From contig JAJEJB010000015.1 in NCBI GenBank assembly GCA_022828135.1, positions 17,484-81,483 on the forward strand: a stretch of DNA of 64,000 bases, given 5' to 3'. This DNA comes from Acidimicrobiia bacterium (GTDB lineage Bacteria > Actinomycetota > Acidimicrobiia > Acidimicrobiales > Aldehydirespiratoraceae). A program made the position numbers and the translations under genes. Within the stretch, counting starts at the first letter, position 1. Each line of letters begins with the position of its first letter. Positions 44,785-54,253 of the stretch are shown here, in pieces. Below the pieces are notes generated by a model. The model was not told where the DNA came from. It searched no databases and saw only the letters and a list, made by a program, of their open reading frames with translations.

Positions 44785-47634
44785 GTGACTCCCGCCGACT
44801 CCTCCGATTCGTCATCGAAGTATCTCGATCCCGAGCAGCGGGCTCGGATGGAGATTGACGAGCAGCTGGCCGCGTGCGGGTGGGCGGTGCAGGACTACAA
44901 GCACGCGGCGGTGGCCGCAGCACAGGGAGTGGCGGTTCGGGAAGTCCCCACTGACGCCGGACCGGCCGACTACGTGCTGTTCGTTGATCGCCAGGCGGTG
45001 GGGGTGATCGAGGCCAAGAAGGCGGGCACCACTCTGACCGGAGTCGAGCCCCAGACTCGCAAGTACCAGGTCTCCTCTCCTGACTGGTTGCCCGCGTTTC
45101 AGGTGGACGGAGCACTGCCATTCGGCTACGAGTCCACAGGAACGGAGACCCGCTTCACCTGCGGGCTCGACCCGATCCCGGCCAGCCGGAGGGTGTTCAC
45201 TTTCCACCGGCCCGAGATGCTGGCCCACTGGGTCGACGAGCATCTGCGCTTGGGCGGGTACGCCACGCTGCGAGCCGGCCTGCAGCTGCTGCCTGAACTG
45301 GAGCCCGACGCGCCCGGGCTGTGGCCAGCGCAAGCCGAGGCCATCCGCAACCTGGAAGAGTCGCTGAGGGAGAACCGCCCCCGGGCGCTGATCCAGATGG
45401 CCACCGGGGCAGGCAAGACGTTCACTGCCGCCAACGTCTGCTATCGGCTGGTGCGCCACGCCGGTGCTCGCCGGATCCTGTTCCTGGTGGACCGGGCCAA
45501 CCTGGGCCGCCAAGCAGTGCGGGAGTTCGAGGGCTTCACCGTGCCCGACGACCCTCGCAAGTTCACCGAGCTGTACAACGTCCGCCGGCTCGCATCGTCG
45601 CAGCTCAACATGGCCGCCGAAGCCGCCACCAAGGTGCATGTGAGCACCATCCAGCGGCTGTATTCGATCCTGCGGGGCGACGAGGAGTTCGACGAGAGCC
45701 TCGACGAGAGCACTGGCTTCGAGATGGCGCCCGACCAGCCGGTGGAGGTGTCCTACAACCCGAAGGTCCCGATCGAGTCCTACGACCTGATCATCGTCGA
45801 CGAGTGTCACCGCTCGATCTACGGAGTGTGGCGTCAGGTGCTGGAGTACTTCGACGCGTTCCTGGTGGGGCTCACGGCCACGCCGGGCATCCAGACCTTC
45901 GCCTTCTTCGAGCAGAACATGGTGATGGAGTACGGCCACGAGCAGGCGGTGGCCGATCGGGTGAACGTGGACTTCGACGTGTTCCGCATCCGCACCGAGA
46001 TCACCGAGTCCGGGGGCACGGTCCCGGCCGATTTCGTGACCGAGTTCCGCGATCGCGAGACCCGCCAGCTGCGGTTGGAGAAGGTCGACGAGGACATCGA
46101 CTACAGCGCGGCCGAGTTGGACCGCAAGGTGGTAGCCCCCGACCAGATCCGAACCGTTGTGCGAACCCTGCGGGACTCGCTGCCCGTGATCTTCGACGAC
46201 CGGGAGCGCCGGCCGGACGACCTCCTGAGGCATGTCCCCAAGACGCTGATCTTCGCCAAGGACGACAGCCACGCCGATGACATCGTGCAGGTCGTGCGCC
46301 AGGAGTTCGGTCTCAGCAACGAGGGCGCGGTGAAGATCACCTACCGCTCCGGCGACTCCGGCAACAAGCCCGAGGATCTGCTCCAGCAGTTCCGCACCAA
46401 CTACCCGACCCGCATCGCGGTGACGGTTGACATGATCGCCACCGGTACCGACGTGAAACCAATCGAGTGCGTGGTGTTCATGCGCATGGTTCGGAGCCGC
46501 AACTTCTTCGAGCAGATGAAGGGCCGCGGCGTGCGGGTGATCGACGAGAACGACCTGCGGGCGGTGACCCCCGACGCCAGGGTCAAGGACCGTTTCGTGA
46601 TCGTGGACGCGGTCGGCGTCACCGACACCGGCCTGCACGACACCGTGCCGCTGGAGCGCAAGAAGGGCGTGAGCTTCGACCGGCTACTGAACCAGGTCGG
46701 ACTGGGCTCAACCGACGAGGCGGTGGTGTCATCGGTGGCGTCGCGCCTGGCTCGCCTGAGTCGACGCATCACCGCCGAGGATCGGGCGGCCGTGGAGACG
46801 GTGGCCGGGGTCGCGCTGGATGACCTAGTCCGTCAGATCACCGACGCACTGAACCCCGACCGTCAGCACGAAGAGGCCGCCGCCGAGCACAGCACGGATG
46901 ACCCCACCCCCGAACAGGTCAAGGCAACCAGCACGCGTCTGATCGCCGAAGCGGTGCAACCGATCGCCGGCAACCCCGAGTTGCGCGAGAAGCTGATCGA
47001 CGTCCGCCGCAGCTACGAACAGGTCATCGACGAGGCGTCGAAGGACAACGTGATCTCCGGCGAATACTCGAAGGACGCCGCCGACCGGGCCCGCGCCCAG
47101 ACCGAGTCGTTCCGCCAGTTCATCGAAGACCACAAGGACGAGATCACCGCTCTGCAGATCCTCTACAGCCAGCCCTACTCAGGCGGGCTCACCTACACCG
47201 ACATCAAGGAACTCGCCCAAGCCATAGGCCGCCCGCCCCACCGCTGGACACCCGAGGCGCTGTGGCAGGCCTACGAGACTCTCGATGCCTCCAAGGTCAA
47301 GGGCTCAGGCCACCGTGTCAGCACCGACCTAGTAAGCCTCGTCCGCCACGCACTGGGCCACACGGAGGAGTTGGTCGCGTACCCCGACCTGGTTGACGAA
47401 CGCTTCGAAGCTTGGCTACACCAGCAGCAAACACTCGGCCGCCACTTCACCGAGGAACAGACCGCCTACCTCCGCCTGATCAAAGAGCACGTAGCCGGAA
47501 GCCTCAAGGTCGTGCCCGCAGACCTGCAGAACCCACCCTTCAGCACCCACGGCGGCCTAGGCAAGGCACGCCAACTCTTCGGCAACGACCTCAACCCACT
47601 GCTCGACGAACTGACCCTCGTCCTAGCCGCATGA
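44785..47634 (+). CDS. hsdR: Type I restriction enzyme, R subunit
   Basis: A 949-residue motor-nuclease subunit. The N-terminal nuclease domain shows Asp 62 in ADYVLF and the E-x-K pair in VIEAKK (residues 76-78). The helicase core has Walker A ATGAGKT at 206-212, the DECH box at 339-342 and TATPG after it. A C-terminal helical domain (EcoEI R_C-like) ends the protein. It translocates DNA and cuts unmethylated sites with HsdS and HsdM. I chose the GTG giving VTPADSSDSS; a TTG 45 codons earlier would add residues unlike family N-termini. Overlaps hsdS by 4 nt. Confidence 0.92.
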   Translation: MTPADSSDSSSKYLDPEQRARMEIDEQLAACGWAVQDYKHAAVAAAQGVAVREVPTDAGPADYVLFVDRQAVGVIEAKKAGTTLTGVEPQTRKYQVSSPDWLPAFQVDGALPFGYESTGTETRFTCGLDPIPASRRVFTFHRPEMLAHWVDEHLRLGGYATLRAGLQLLPELEPDAPGLWPAQAEAIRNLEESLRENRPRALIQMATGAGKTFTAANVCYRLVRHAGARRILFLVDRANLGRQAVREFEGFTVPDDPRKFTELYNVRRLASSQLNMAAEAATKVHVSTIQRLYSILRGDEEFDESLDESTGFEMAPDQPVEVSYNPKVPIESYDLIIVDECHRSIYGVWRQVLEYFDAFLVGLTATPGIQTFAFFEQNMVMEYGHEQAVADRVNVDFDVFRIRTEITESGGTVPADFVTEFRDRETRQLRLEKVDEDIDYSAAELDRKVVAPDQIRTVVRTLRDSLPVIFDDRERRPDDLLRHVPKTLIFAKDDSHADDIVQVVRQEFGLSNEGAVKITYRSGDSGNKPEDLLQQFRTNYPTRIAVTVDMIATGTDVKPIECVVFMRMVRSRNFFEQMKGRGVRVIDENDLRAVTPDARVKDRFVIVDAVGVTDTGLHDTVPLERKKGVSFDRLLNQVGLGSTDEAVVSSVASRLARLSRRITAEDRAAVETVAGVALDDLVRQITDALNPDRQHEEAAAEHSTDDPTPEQVKATSTRLIAEAVQPIAGNPELREKLIDVRRSYEQVIDEASKDNVISGEYSKDAADRARAQTESFRQFIEDHKDEITALQILYSQPYSGGLTYTDIKELAQAIGRPPHRWTPEALWQAYETLDASKVKGSGHRVSTDLVSLVRHALGHTEELVAYPDLVDERFEAWLHQQQTLGRHFTEEQTAYLRLIKEHVAGSLKVVPADLQNPPFSTHGGLGKARQLFGNDLNPLLDELTLVLAA

Positions 47635-48926
47635 CCAACGACCTCCCGCGAGGCTGGGAATGGGCAAAGCTAGGTGACCTTGGAGTCGAGATCCGTGGGC
47701 AACTGACGCCAGAACCTGGGACGACGTACGACCTCTATAGCGTCCCCACGTTTCCCACGGGGCGCCCTGAGAGGATCGACGGAGCACAAGTCAAGAGCGG
47801 CAAGCGCGGCGTCCAAGCGGATGACGTGCTGATCTGCAAGATCAATCCACGCATCAACCGTGTCTGGGTCGTCGGCGAGGCTGCGGGGCATGCACAGATT
47901 GCCTCGACCGAGTACTTGGTGCTTCGACCGCATGAACCGCGAATGTCCAGTTTCATTCGGCAGTACCTGTCCTCACCCAAGTTCCGAGACTGGATCAAGC
48001 TGTCAGTCGAAGGCGCAACCGGCTCGCACACGCGAGCAAAGTCAGGTCCGATTCTGCAGCAACCCATCCCGGTCGCACCGCAAGCCGAACAGGAGCGGAT
48101 CGTCGCTGCCATCGAAGAACATTTCTCCCGCCTCGACGCCGCGGAAGGCGCTCTCAACGCCGCACGGAGAAGGCTCGATGCCCTCCAACGCTCAGCAGCA
48201 GCAGAGTTGTTTGATCGCCCGGAATGGACATGGACGACGCTTGGCGAGATCGCCGAGCTGAAAGGGGGCATCACCAAGGACTCGAAGCGTGAGGGCGATC
48301 CAGACTTCATTGAGTTCCCGTACCTGCGGGTCGCCAATGTCCAGCGAGGTTTCCTCGATCTCTCAGAAGTAACCGCCATTCGAGCTGATCCTCACAAGGC
48401 AACGAAACTCGTGCTCCAGACCGGCGACATCCTCTTCAACGAGGGCGGCGACCGCGACAAGCTCGGCCGGGGCTGGGTGTGGGAGGGTCAGATTGAAAAC
48501 TGCATCCACCAGAATCACGTGTTCCGCGCCCGCCTGACCAACGGCGGCTTCGATCCTTACTTCATCTCCATGCACGCCAACACGTGGGGCCAGCGATGGT
48601 TCGAGGCTCACGGTAAGCAAACCACCAACCTCGCCTCGCTCAGCCTGACGACGCTCAAGTCGTTCCCAGTCCCAGCCCCGCCTCTGAGCGAGCAACAAGC
48701 GCTCGTAGCTGAACTTCAGGCGATCATGAGAAACGAGGATCGTCTACAATCCGACCTTGACCGGGCAGAGCGCCGTTCCATAACGCTGCGACGTTCGATC
48801 CTCTCACGGGCGTTCTCCGGGCGGCTGGTGCCCCAGGATCCGAGCGACGAGCCCGCATCCGTACTGCTGGAGCGCATCGCCGCTTCGCGGGCGGCCAAAC
48901 CGAGACGACAGGCCGTCGGCGCCTGA
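47631..48926 (+). CDS. hsdS: Type I restriction enzyme, specificity subunit
   Basis: A 431-residue DNA-recognition subunit with two target-recognition domains. The first starts LPRGWEWAKLGDLG and ends at the conserved helix PQAEQERIVAAIEEHFSRLD; the second starts WTWTTLGEIAELKGG and ends LSEQQALVAELQ. Each domain reads one half of a bipartite target sequence. The ATG overlaps the hsdR stop (ATGA). The order R-S is followed by two other genes before hsdM, which is unusual. Confidence 0.9.
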   Translation: MTNDLPRGWEWAKLGDLGVEIRGQLTPEPGTTYDLYSVPTFPTGRPERIDGAQVKSGKRGVQADDVLICKINPRINRVWVVGEAAGHAQIASTEYLVLRPHEPRMSSFIRQYLSSPKFRDWIKLSVEGATGSHTRAKSGPILQQPIPVAPQAEQERIVAAIEEHFSRLDAAEGALNAARRRLDALQRSAAAELFDRPEWTWTTLGEIAELKGGITKDSKREGDPDFIEFPYLRVANVQRGFLDLSEVTAIRADPHKATKLVLQTGDILFNEGGDRDKLGRGWVWEGQIENCIHQNHVFRARLTNGGFDPYFISMHANTWGQRWFEAHGKQTTNLASLSLTTLKSFPVPAPPLSEQQALVAELQAIMRNEDRLQSDLDRAERRSITLRRSILSRAFSGRLVPQDPSDEPASVLLERIAASRAAKPRRQAVGA

Positions 48927-49241
48927 CCGCTGGTCCGAGGCCGCTGTGCCGAGCCGTTTCCATCCAGTCGGGGGCCGTCGGCCCAGGGCTACTCACCCTG
49001 GGGGCATCTCGCGGCATCACCGAACCGCTTCGGACGACCTGCCATCGGCCTTGGCCTGCTGCACGACTGAGAATTCGCTTCGGCTGATGGCCCTTGGTAT
49101 GGAGCGCACAACCGGACCTGCACAGCGGATCGAAGAACGAGGGCCGAGGCTTGATGGTGGCCAGCACTCAAGATGCGCGTGGAGCGTGCAACCTGGTAGC
49201 TTACGAAGCACCACGACGCGTGGGCCCGAAGGAGCAGCGGC
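48927..49241 (+). other. 315-nt gap between hsdS and the small-protein gene
   Basis: I see no supported coding region. The gap contains a 7-bp hairpin and a strong Shine-Dalgarno sequence at its right end. Frames on both strands are open but have no family resemblance. It may be a remnant of an insertion that brought in the two genes to the right. Confidence 0.5.
48982..49002 (+). terminator. Short hairpin after hsdS
   Basis: CCCAGGG (48982-48988) pairs with CCCTGGG (48996-49002) around CTACTCA, 56 nt past the hsdS stop. No T-run follows. If it works as a terminator, the two genes to the right and hsdM are transcribed separately from hsdR-hsdS. Confidence 0.35.
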
Positions 49242-49430
49242 ATGACCGACCCCAACAATCAGCTGCTGAGGCAGTTGGAGGAGCACGAGGCCGGAGTGTC
49301 CGATCTGATTGCCGCGTACGAACTCGCTGAGCGACAGTATTTCGCCGCCGTCCATGCGTCAGCTCCCTATGCCGAGCAGACGATCGCCTCGAACTCCACG
49401 TCTCGAGTCGCGGATGCCGACTTGGGGTGA
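49242..49430 (+). CDS. Small protein, 62 aa, coupled to the protease gene
   Basis: A 62-residue protein starting MTDPNNQLLRQLEEHEAG, with a predicted helix in LIAAYELAERQYFAAV. The ATG has AAGGAG at ideal distance, and its stop codon overlaps the start of the next gene by 17 nt, so it is likely translated and coupled to it. No family is recognised. It could be a regulator or partner of the protease. Confidence 0.6.
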   Translation: MTDPNNQLLRQLEEHEAGVSDLIAAYELAERQYFAAVHASAPYAEQTIASNSTSRVADADLG

Positions 49431-50460
49431 ACAGCTAAAGGAGCTACGAGCACTCAAGGAAGATGCTGTAGCGAATCCACCGCCACCGGGAGCACCCTCT
49501 CCAAACGACATTCTCAGGCGGCGGTATCTCAAGAAGCTACATGAGCACACTGGTCGCGCTGTCATCTTCTACGGAACGTGCTGGCTGGAGAACAAGCCGG
49601 GTCTAGGTGGCGATCCACTTTCCGTAACCCTTGGTGACAAGCAGGGTTTCATGGAGGCAGTCTCAAACATATCGGAACGCCAACTCGATCTGATTCTCAC
49701 AAGTCCAGGTGGCAGTCCTGAGGCCGCAGAATCGATAATGAACTATCTCAGATCAAGATTCGACCACATTCGTGCTGTCGTGCCGGTCGCTGCAATGTCG
49801 GCAGCGACTATGATGGCCTTGGCTTGCGATGAAATCCTAATGGGCACGCATTCACAACTGGGACCCATAGACCCTCAGCTAACTGTTCTAACTCCTGAAG
49901 GTCCTCGATCTTCACCAGGTCAAGCCATCCTTGATCAGTTTGAAATGGCGAAGAACGAATGTCAAGATCCTCGAAATATCGGTGCTTGGCTGCCGCTTCT
50001 CCGTTCTCTACTACCGGGTCTCATCGCCCAGTGTATTCATTCTAGACAACAAGCTGAGCGCTTCGTTGAAGAGCAACTCGCCTCCCACATGCTAAGCGAC
50101 GATACCGAGAAGGCAGCCGCGGTAGCTGCTTGGTTCGCAGACTTCACTCGGTTCAAGTCACACAGTCGGCCCGTGACTATCGATGATGTTGTAGACCAAG
50201 GGCTAGCAGTAGCTCGACTTGAGGATGATCAAGAACTTCAGGATCTTGTCCTCTCTGTCCACCACGCTGTGCGCCATACGTTCAATGATACCGGGACCAC
50301 CAAGTTGATCGAGAATCATCATGGTCGCGCATACTTGGAAATGCAAGGACAGGTGATCGTTGGTCAAGGGCCGGCGCAACTTGGCCAGCCTGGACCGACA
50401 GACCAGCCCAAGCTCAATAGGCAGCAGCGCCGTCAAGCCCAGCGGAAGGGCAAGCAGTAG
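49414..50460 (+). CDS. ClpP-fold serine protease, SDH_sah family
   Basis: A 348-residue protein of the ClpP/crotonase superfamily, closest to the SDH_sah (serine dehydrogenase proteinase) group. The oxyanion SPGG is at 97-100, the nucleophile serine in AAMSAATMMAL (Ser 129) and the GPIDPQL motif at 150-156. The N-terminus to about residue 45 is helical and Pro-rich, and the C-terminus is basic (RRQAQRKGKQ). The gene is visibly richer in A and T than the neighbouring hsd genes, suggesting separate acquisition. It lies between hsdS and hsdM, in the same direction. Confidence 0.8.
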   Translation: MPTWGEQLKELRALKEDAVANPPPPGAPSPNDILRRRYLKKLHEHTGRAVIFYGTCWLENKPGLGGDPLSVTLGDKQGFMEAVSNISERQLDLILTSPGGSPEAAESIMNYLRSRFDHIRAVVPVAAMSAATMMALACDEILMGTHSQLGPIDPQLTVLTPEGPRSSPGQAILDQFEMAKNECQDPRNIGAWLPLLRSLLPGLIAQCIHSRQQAERFVEEQLASHMLSDDTEKAAAVAAWFADFTRFKSHSRPVTIDDVVDQGLAVARLEDDQELQDLVLSVHHAVRHTFNDTGTTKLIENHHGRAYLEMQGQVIVGQGPAQLGQPGPTDQPKLNRQQRRQAQRKGKQ

Positions 50461-50552
50461 GAACATGCCGACACGTGACGCTTGGTCTGCTGCTGGATCA
50501 TCCGAATCAGTTGCTTGTTCGCCGCAAGTGATGTCCCTTCGTTGAAGATCGG

Positions 50553-51992
50553 GTGACTACGAACCCGCAGGCGCTCGTGCAGAGGTTGTGGGACTTCTGC
50601 GATGTGCTGCGCGACGACGGGCTGTCCTACGGCGACTACCTGGAGCAGCTCACGTACCTGCTGTTCCTGAAGATGGCCGACGAGCAGCACGAGTTGCTGG
50701 GAGGCGAACGAGTGGTGCCCATCGAGCACGACTGGCAGTCGCTGCTAAGCCGGTCGGGTGCCGAGCTTGAAGCCCACTACAGCAAAATCCTCTCTGAGTT
50801 GGGCTCGGGCGAAGACATGCTCGGCGTGGTCTTCCACAAGGCCCGTAACCGGATCCAGACTCCAGCCAAGCTGGAGCAGCTCATCAAGGACTTCATCGAC
50901 AAGCACGAGTGGCTCAGCTACGACGCCGACCTTAAGGGCGCCGCCTACGAAGGCCTGATCGAGAAGACCGCCCAGGAGGGCGCCCGGGGAGCGGGCCAGT
51001 ACTTCACGCCCCGGTCGCTGATCTCCGCCATCGTCGACGTGATGCAGCCCGAGCCCGGCGATCGCATCTGCGACCCAGCCTGCGGCACCGGCGGCTTCTT
51101 CCTGGGTGCATACCGGTCGATCATCGACCGGTTCACGCCCTTGGAGCCCGACCACGCGGCCCACCTGCGCTCTGGCGCCTTCACCGGCTGGGAGATCGCC
51201 GACCTGCCGGCGCGGCTGTGCGCCATGAACCTGCTACTGCACGGCATCGAGAACCCCGAGTCCGACTCGCCAGTCCATGTGGACGACGCCTTGCGCGCCG
51301 ATCCCAGTGAGCGTTTCGACATGGTGCTGACCAACCCGCCGTTCGGCCGGTCCTCGTCGGACAGCTACGAGCGCGACGGCTTCTGGGCCACCACCCGCAA
51401 CAAACAACTCAACTTCGTGCAGCACGTCGTCGGTCTGCTCAAGGTCGGCGGAACAGCGGCCGTCGTGGTGCCGGACAACGTGCTCTTCGAGGCCGGAGCG
51501 GGCGAGACCATACGTCGCCGACTACTGCACGACTGCGAGGTCCACACCCTGCTGCGCCTCCCCACAGGCATCTTCTACGCCCAGGGCGTCAAGGCCAACG
51601 TGCTGTTCTTCCGCCGCCGCGAGGGAGCGGAGCAGGCCTGGACCAGGGAGCTGTGGGTCTACGACCTGCGCACCAACAAGCACTTCACCCTCAAGCAGAA
51701 CCCGCTCACCCGCGCAGACCTCGACGACTTCGTGGCCTGCTACAACCGCTCCGACCACCACCAGCGCCAAGAGTCCGAGCGCTTCAAGCGCTACACGTAC
51801 GACGAACTCATGGTCCGCGACAAGGTCAGCCTCGACCTCTTCTGGCTCCGCGACGAGAGCCTAGAGGACGTCGACAACCTCCCGCCCCCAGCCGTTCTAG
51901 CCGCCGAGATCGCCGAGGACCTCCAATCCGCCCTAGCCGAAATCCAAGCCCTCACCGAAGCGCTGACTGGTACCGCCGACAGCGACCCCTAG
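50553..51992 (+). CDS. hsdM: Type I restriction enzyme, methyltransferase subunit
   Basis: A 479-residue N6-adenine methyltransferase. An N-terminal helical domain (DYLEQLTYLLFLKMADE) precedes GQYFTPR, the SAM-binding DPACGTGGF at 174-182 and the catalytic NPPF at 261-264. It methylates the host copy of the HsdS target and is required for restriction. It starts with GTG 92 nt after the protease gene. The overall order hsdR-hsdS-[small protein-protease]-hsdM differs from the common hsdRMS and hsdMSR orders. Confidence 0.92.
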   Translation: MTTNPQALVQRLWDFCDVLRDDGLSYGDYLEQLTYLLFLKMADEQHELLGGERVVPIEHDWQSLLSRSGAELEAHYSKILSELGSGEDMLGVVFHKARNRIQTPAKLEQLIKDFIDKHEWLSYDADLKGAAYEGLIEKTAQEGARGAGQYFTPRSLISAIVDVMQPEPGDRICDPACGTGGFFLGAYRSIIDRFTPLEPDHAAHLRSGAFTGWEIADLPARLCAMNLLLHGIENPESDSPVHVDDALRADPSERFDMVLTNPPFGRSSSDSYERDGFWATTRNKQLNFVQHVVGLLKVGGTAAVVVPDNVLFEAGAGETIRRRLLHDCEVHTLLRLPTGIFYAQGVKANVLFFRRREGAEQAWTRELWVYDLRTNKHFTLKQNPLTRADLDDFVACYNRSDHHQRQESERFKRYTYDELMVRDKVSLDLFWLRDESLEDVDNLPPPAVLAAEIAEDLQSALAEIQALTEALTGTADSDP

Positions 51993-52073
51993 CACTGAGG
52001 CATGTCGTAGCCCGTCCGTAGTCTGCGGACCCGTGAGTAGCCTGTGGATAACTGGCCGAGAGGGGAGGTGGCC

Positions 52074-52820
52074 GTGGCCGACCGAACCGGAATCGAGTGG
52101 ACCGAGACAACTTGGAACCCCAGCACCGGTTGCGACCGCACCTCGCACGGCTGCGACAACTGCTACGCGCTCACCCTTGCCAAGCGCCTCAAGGCCATGG
52201 GCAACCCCCGGTATCAGAACGATGGCGACCCCAAGCACAGTGGTCCCGGCTTCGGCCTCACCTTGCACGAGGATCTGCTGCAACTCCCCCACCGGTGGCG
52301 AGCACCCCGCGTGGTCTTCGTGAACTCGATGAGCGATCTCTTCCACCCTAGTGTCCCACTCGACTTCATCCAGCGCGTCTTCAGTGTCATTTCCGACACG
52401 CCTCGCCACACCTACCAGATCCTCACGAAGCGCTCGAAGCGTCTGGCCTCGCTGGCCGACCAACTGGACTGGCCCCCCAACGTCTGGATGGGCGTCAGCG
52501 TCGAGTCCAAGCGCTACGCCTTCCGCATCGACCACCTCCGCTCCGTGCCGGCAGCAGTCCGCTTCATCAGCGCCGAACCCCTCCTCGGCCCCCTCCCAGA
52601 CCTGGACCTCTCCTCCATCCACTGGCTAATCGCAGGAGGCGAGAGCGGCCACAACGCCCGCCCCATGGACGAAGAGTGGGTCCTGGACCTCCGGGATCAA
52701 TGCGCAGCCGCCGATGTCGCCTTCTTCTTCAAGCAATGGGGAGGCCGCACCCCCAAGGCTGGCGGCCGGGAACTGAACGGCTCATTCCACGATGAGATGC
52801 CTACATCCATCTCAGCCTGA
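52074..52820 (+). CDS. DUF5131 family protein (Gp37/Gp68-like), three-Cys motif
   Basis: A 248-residue protein. The signature starts IEWTETTWNPSTGC, and the cysteines are at 20, 27 and 30 (C-x6-C-x2-C), the three-Cys motif of the phage Gp37/Gp68 family, thought to bind a metal cluster like radical-SAM proteins. Later landmarks are VFVNSMSDLFH, QILTKRSKR, WMGVSVES and IAGGESG. I chose the GTG with GGGAGG upstream. The TcmP gene is 21 nt downstream, the usual partner. The reaction is not known. Confidence 0.85.
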   Translation: MADRTGIEWTETTWNPSTGCDRTSHGCDNCYALTLAKRLKAMGNPRYQNDGDPKHSGPGFGLTLHEDLLQLPHRWRAPRVVFVNSMSDLFHPSVPLDFIQRVFSVISDTPRHTYQILTKRSKRLASLADQLDWPPNVWMGVSVESKRYAFRIDHLRSVPAAVRFISAEPLLGPLPDLDLSSIHWLIAGGESGHNARPMDEEWVLDLRDQCAAADVAFFFKQWGGRTPKAGGRELNGSFHDEMPTSISA

Positions 52821-52841
52821 GCCTTATGGAGGGTCCTAGAC

Positions 52842-54029
52842 TTGACTAGCCGAGCTACGTGGCCAATAGAACCTCACACTCAAGCCAAACACAACCTGTT
52901 GCGATTCTATCTTGACGCTTGGTTCCCGATACTGTCATCCAGAAACAACCCGCATGTGATCTTCTTGGACGGGTTCGCTGGGCCTGGAATCTATGCCGAG
53001 GGAGAACCAGGGTCCCCCATCGTAGCCTTGAACACTCTGATGAGTCATTCTCATTTCTCGAGAATGTCGCAGACGAAGTTCACGTTCATTCTCATAGAAA
53101 GAGATTCCTACTGCTTCAAGAGTCTCAAAGGCCAACTCAGAGACTACTGGAGCGACTTTGGCGGTAAACCGAACAACGTCTTCATTCATCCCATCAACAA
53201 TGAATTTAGAAACGTCGCAGAACAGACGGTGACGGCCACGCAAGGCCGCCTCGCACCGACGCTCGCCTTCATCGACCCCTTCGGTTGGTCGGGCGTACCG
53301 ATGGCCACTATACGCGATCTACTATCTACCCGTAAGTGTGAAGTAATCTTCAACTTCATGTACGATAGCGTGAACCGATTTGTTGCGGATGAGACTCCCA
53401 GCGTCGCCCACCATTTCGCAGAACTCTTCGGCACGGAAGGGATGGAGCATCATCACCTAGCATCAGACCGGGCGACAGAGGACCGCAAGACTTTCTTGCG
53501 CGACCTCTACGTTGATCAACTTCGCACTGTTGGCGGCTTTCGCTTCGTAACACCCTTCGAGGTGATCAATCAGAACCGGGGAAGAACTGCCTATTTCTTG
53601 GTTTTTGGCACGCGAAGCCCTACAGGATTCGACAGGATGAAGGGAGCGATGTGGAGAGTCGATCCCGAATCCGGGTGTCGATACTCTGGAGATGAGGGTG
53701 ACCAACTGTCGCTCTTTCCTCCCCAGCCAAATCTAGGTCCATTGAAGACAGCGATCCTAGATCGCTTCGCCGGAACAACTGTTGGGGTCAACAGGCTTGA
53801 ACAATTTGTTGTAGAAGAAACACGCTACACATCAACCCAATACAAGCGAGTTCTGAAAGACCTGGAATCTGAGGGCTCTATCTCGTGCGTATCGGGAAGG
53901 AAGAAGGCTGGCACCTACCCACCGCGCACGGTATTGCGCTTCGAGCCTTTGAAGGACTCCCGACATCCGGCACCACCGAACCATTCAAACGACGGCTATT
54001 CGAGCTCTTCGTCCTTCAGTTCAGAGTGA
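52842..54029 (+). CDS. tcmP: Three-Cys-motif partner protein TcmP
   Basis: A 395-residue protein of the TcmP family. It starts WPIEPHTQAKHNLLRFYLDAW and contains FLDGFAGPGIYAEGEPGSP, a methyltransferase-like SAM motif, followed by FIDPFGWSGV. A winged-helix-like segment (about 295-345) and a Ser-rich tail follow. Base composition is lower in GC than the backbone. The TTG start has GGAGGG 9 nt upstream. It probably modifies the same target as the DUF5131 protein, but no substrate is established. Confidence 0.82.
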   Translation: MTSRATWPIEPHTQAKHNLLRFYLDAWFPILSSRNNPHVIFLDGFAGPGIYAEGEPGSPIVALNTLMSHSHFSRMSQTKFTFILIERDSYCFKSLKGQLRDYWSDFGGKPNNVFIHPINNEFRNVAEQTVTATQGRLAPTLAFIDPFGWSGVPMATIRDLLSTRKCEVIFNFMYDSVNRFVADETPSVAHHFAELFGTEGMEHHHLASDRATEDRKTFLRDLYVDQLRTVGGFRFVTPFEVINQNRGRTAYFLVFGTRSPTGFDRMKGAMWRVDPESGCRYSGDEGDQLSLFPPQPNLGPLKTAILDRFAGTTVGVNRLEQFVVEETRYTSTQYKRVLKDLESEGSISCVSGRKKAGTYPPRTVLRFEPLKDSRHPAPPNHSNDGYSSSSSFSSE

Positions 54030-54253
54030 GGGAGGCCAGTGGGGCTGCCGACGTTGTGCCCTCATCTCAATCATCGCCGATCCAGCGCAGGTCCGTGCAG
54101 AGACGCGCGTTCACGTAGACCACGAGAAGGGAATCGCCAACTGGCGGCTCTACCACTCGGCGACCTCTGGCCGGAATTTGTCGAACTCCGGTCTGAGGAG
54201 TTAGAAGGCGCTGCACAGAAGTCGTCTGGAACTGCCTGAGACGGGCTGAGCAG

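Noticed and set aside
52014..52030. Five-bp hairpin GTCCG/CGGAC after hsdM
   Set aside because: Too short and without a T-run to call a terminator.
52043..52051. TGTGGATAA, a perfect single DnaA-box match (reverse of TTATCCACA)
   Set aside because: It stands alone between hsdM and the DUF5131 gene; an origin would need a cluster of boxes and neighbours such as dnaA or dnaN, which are absent.
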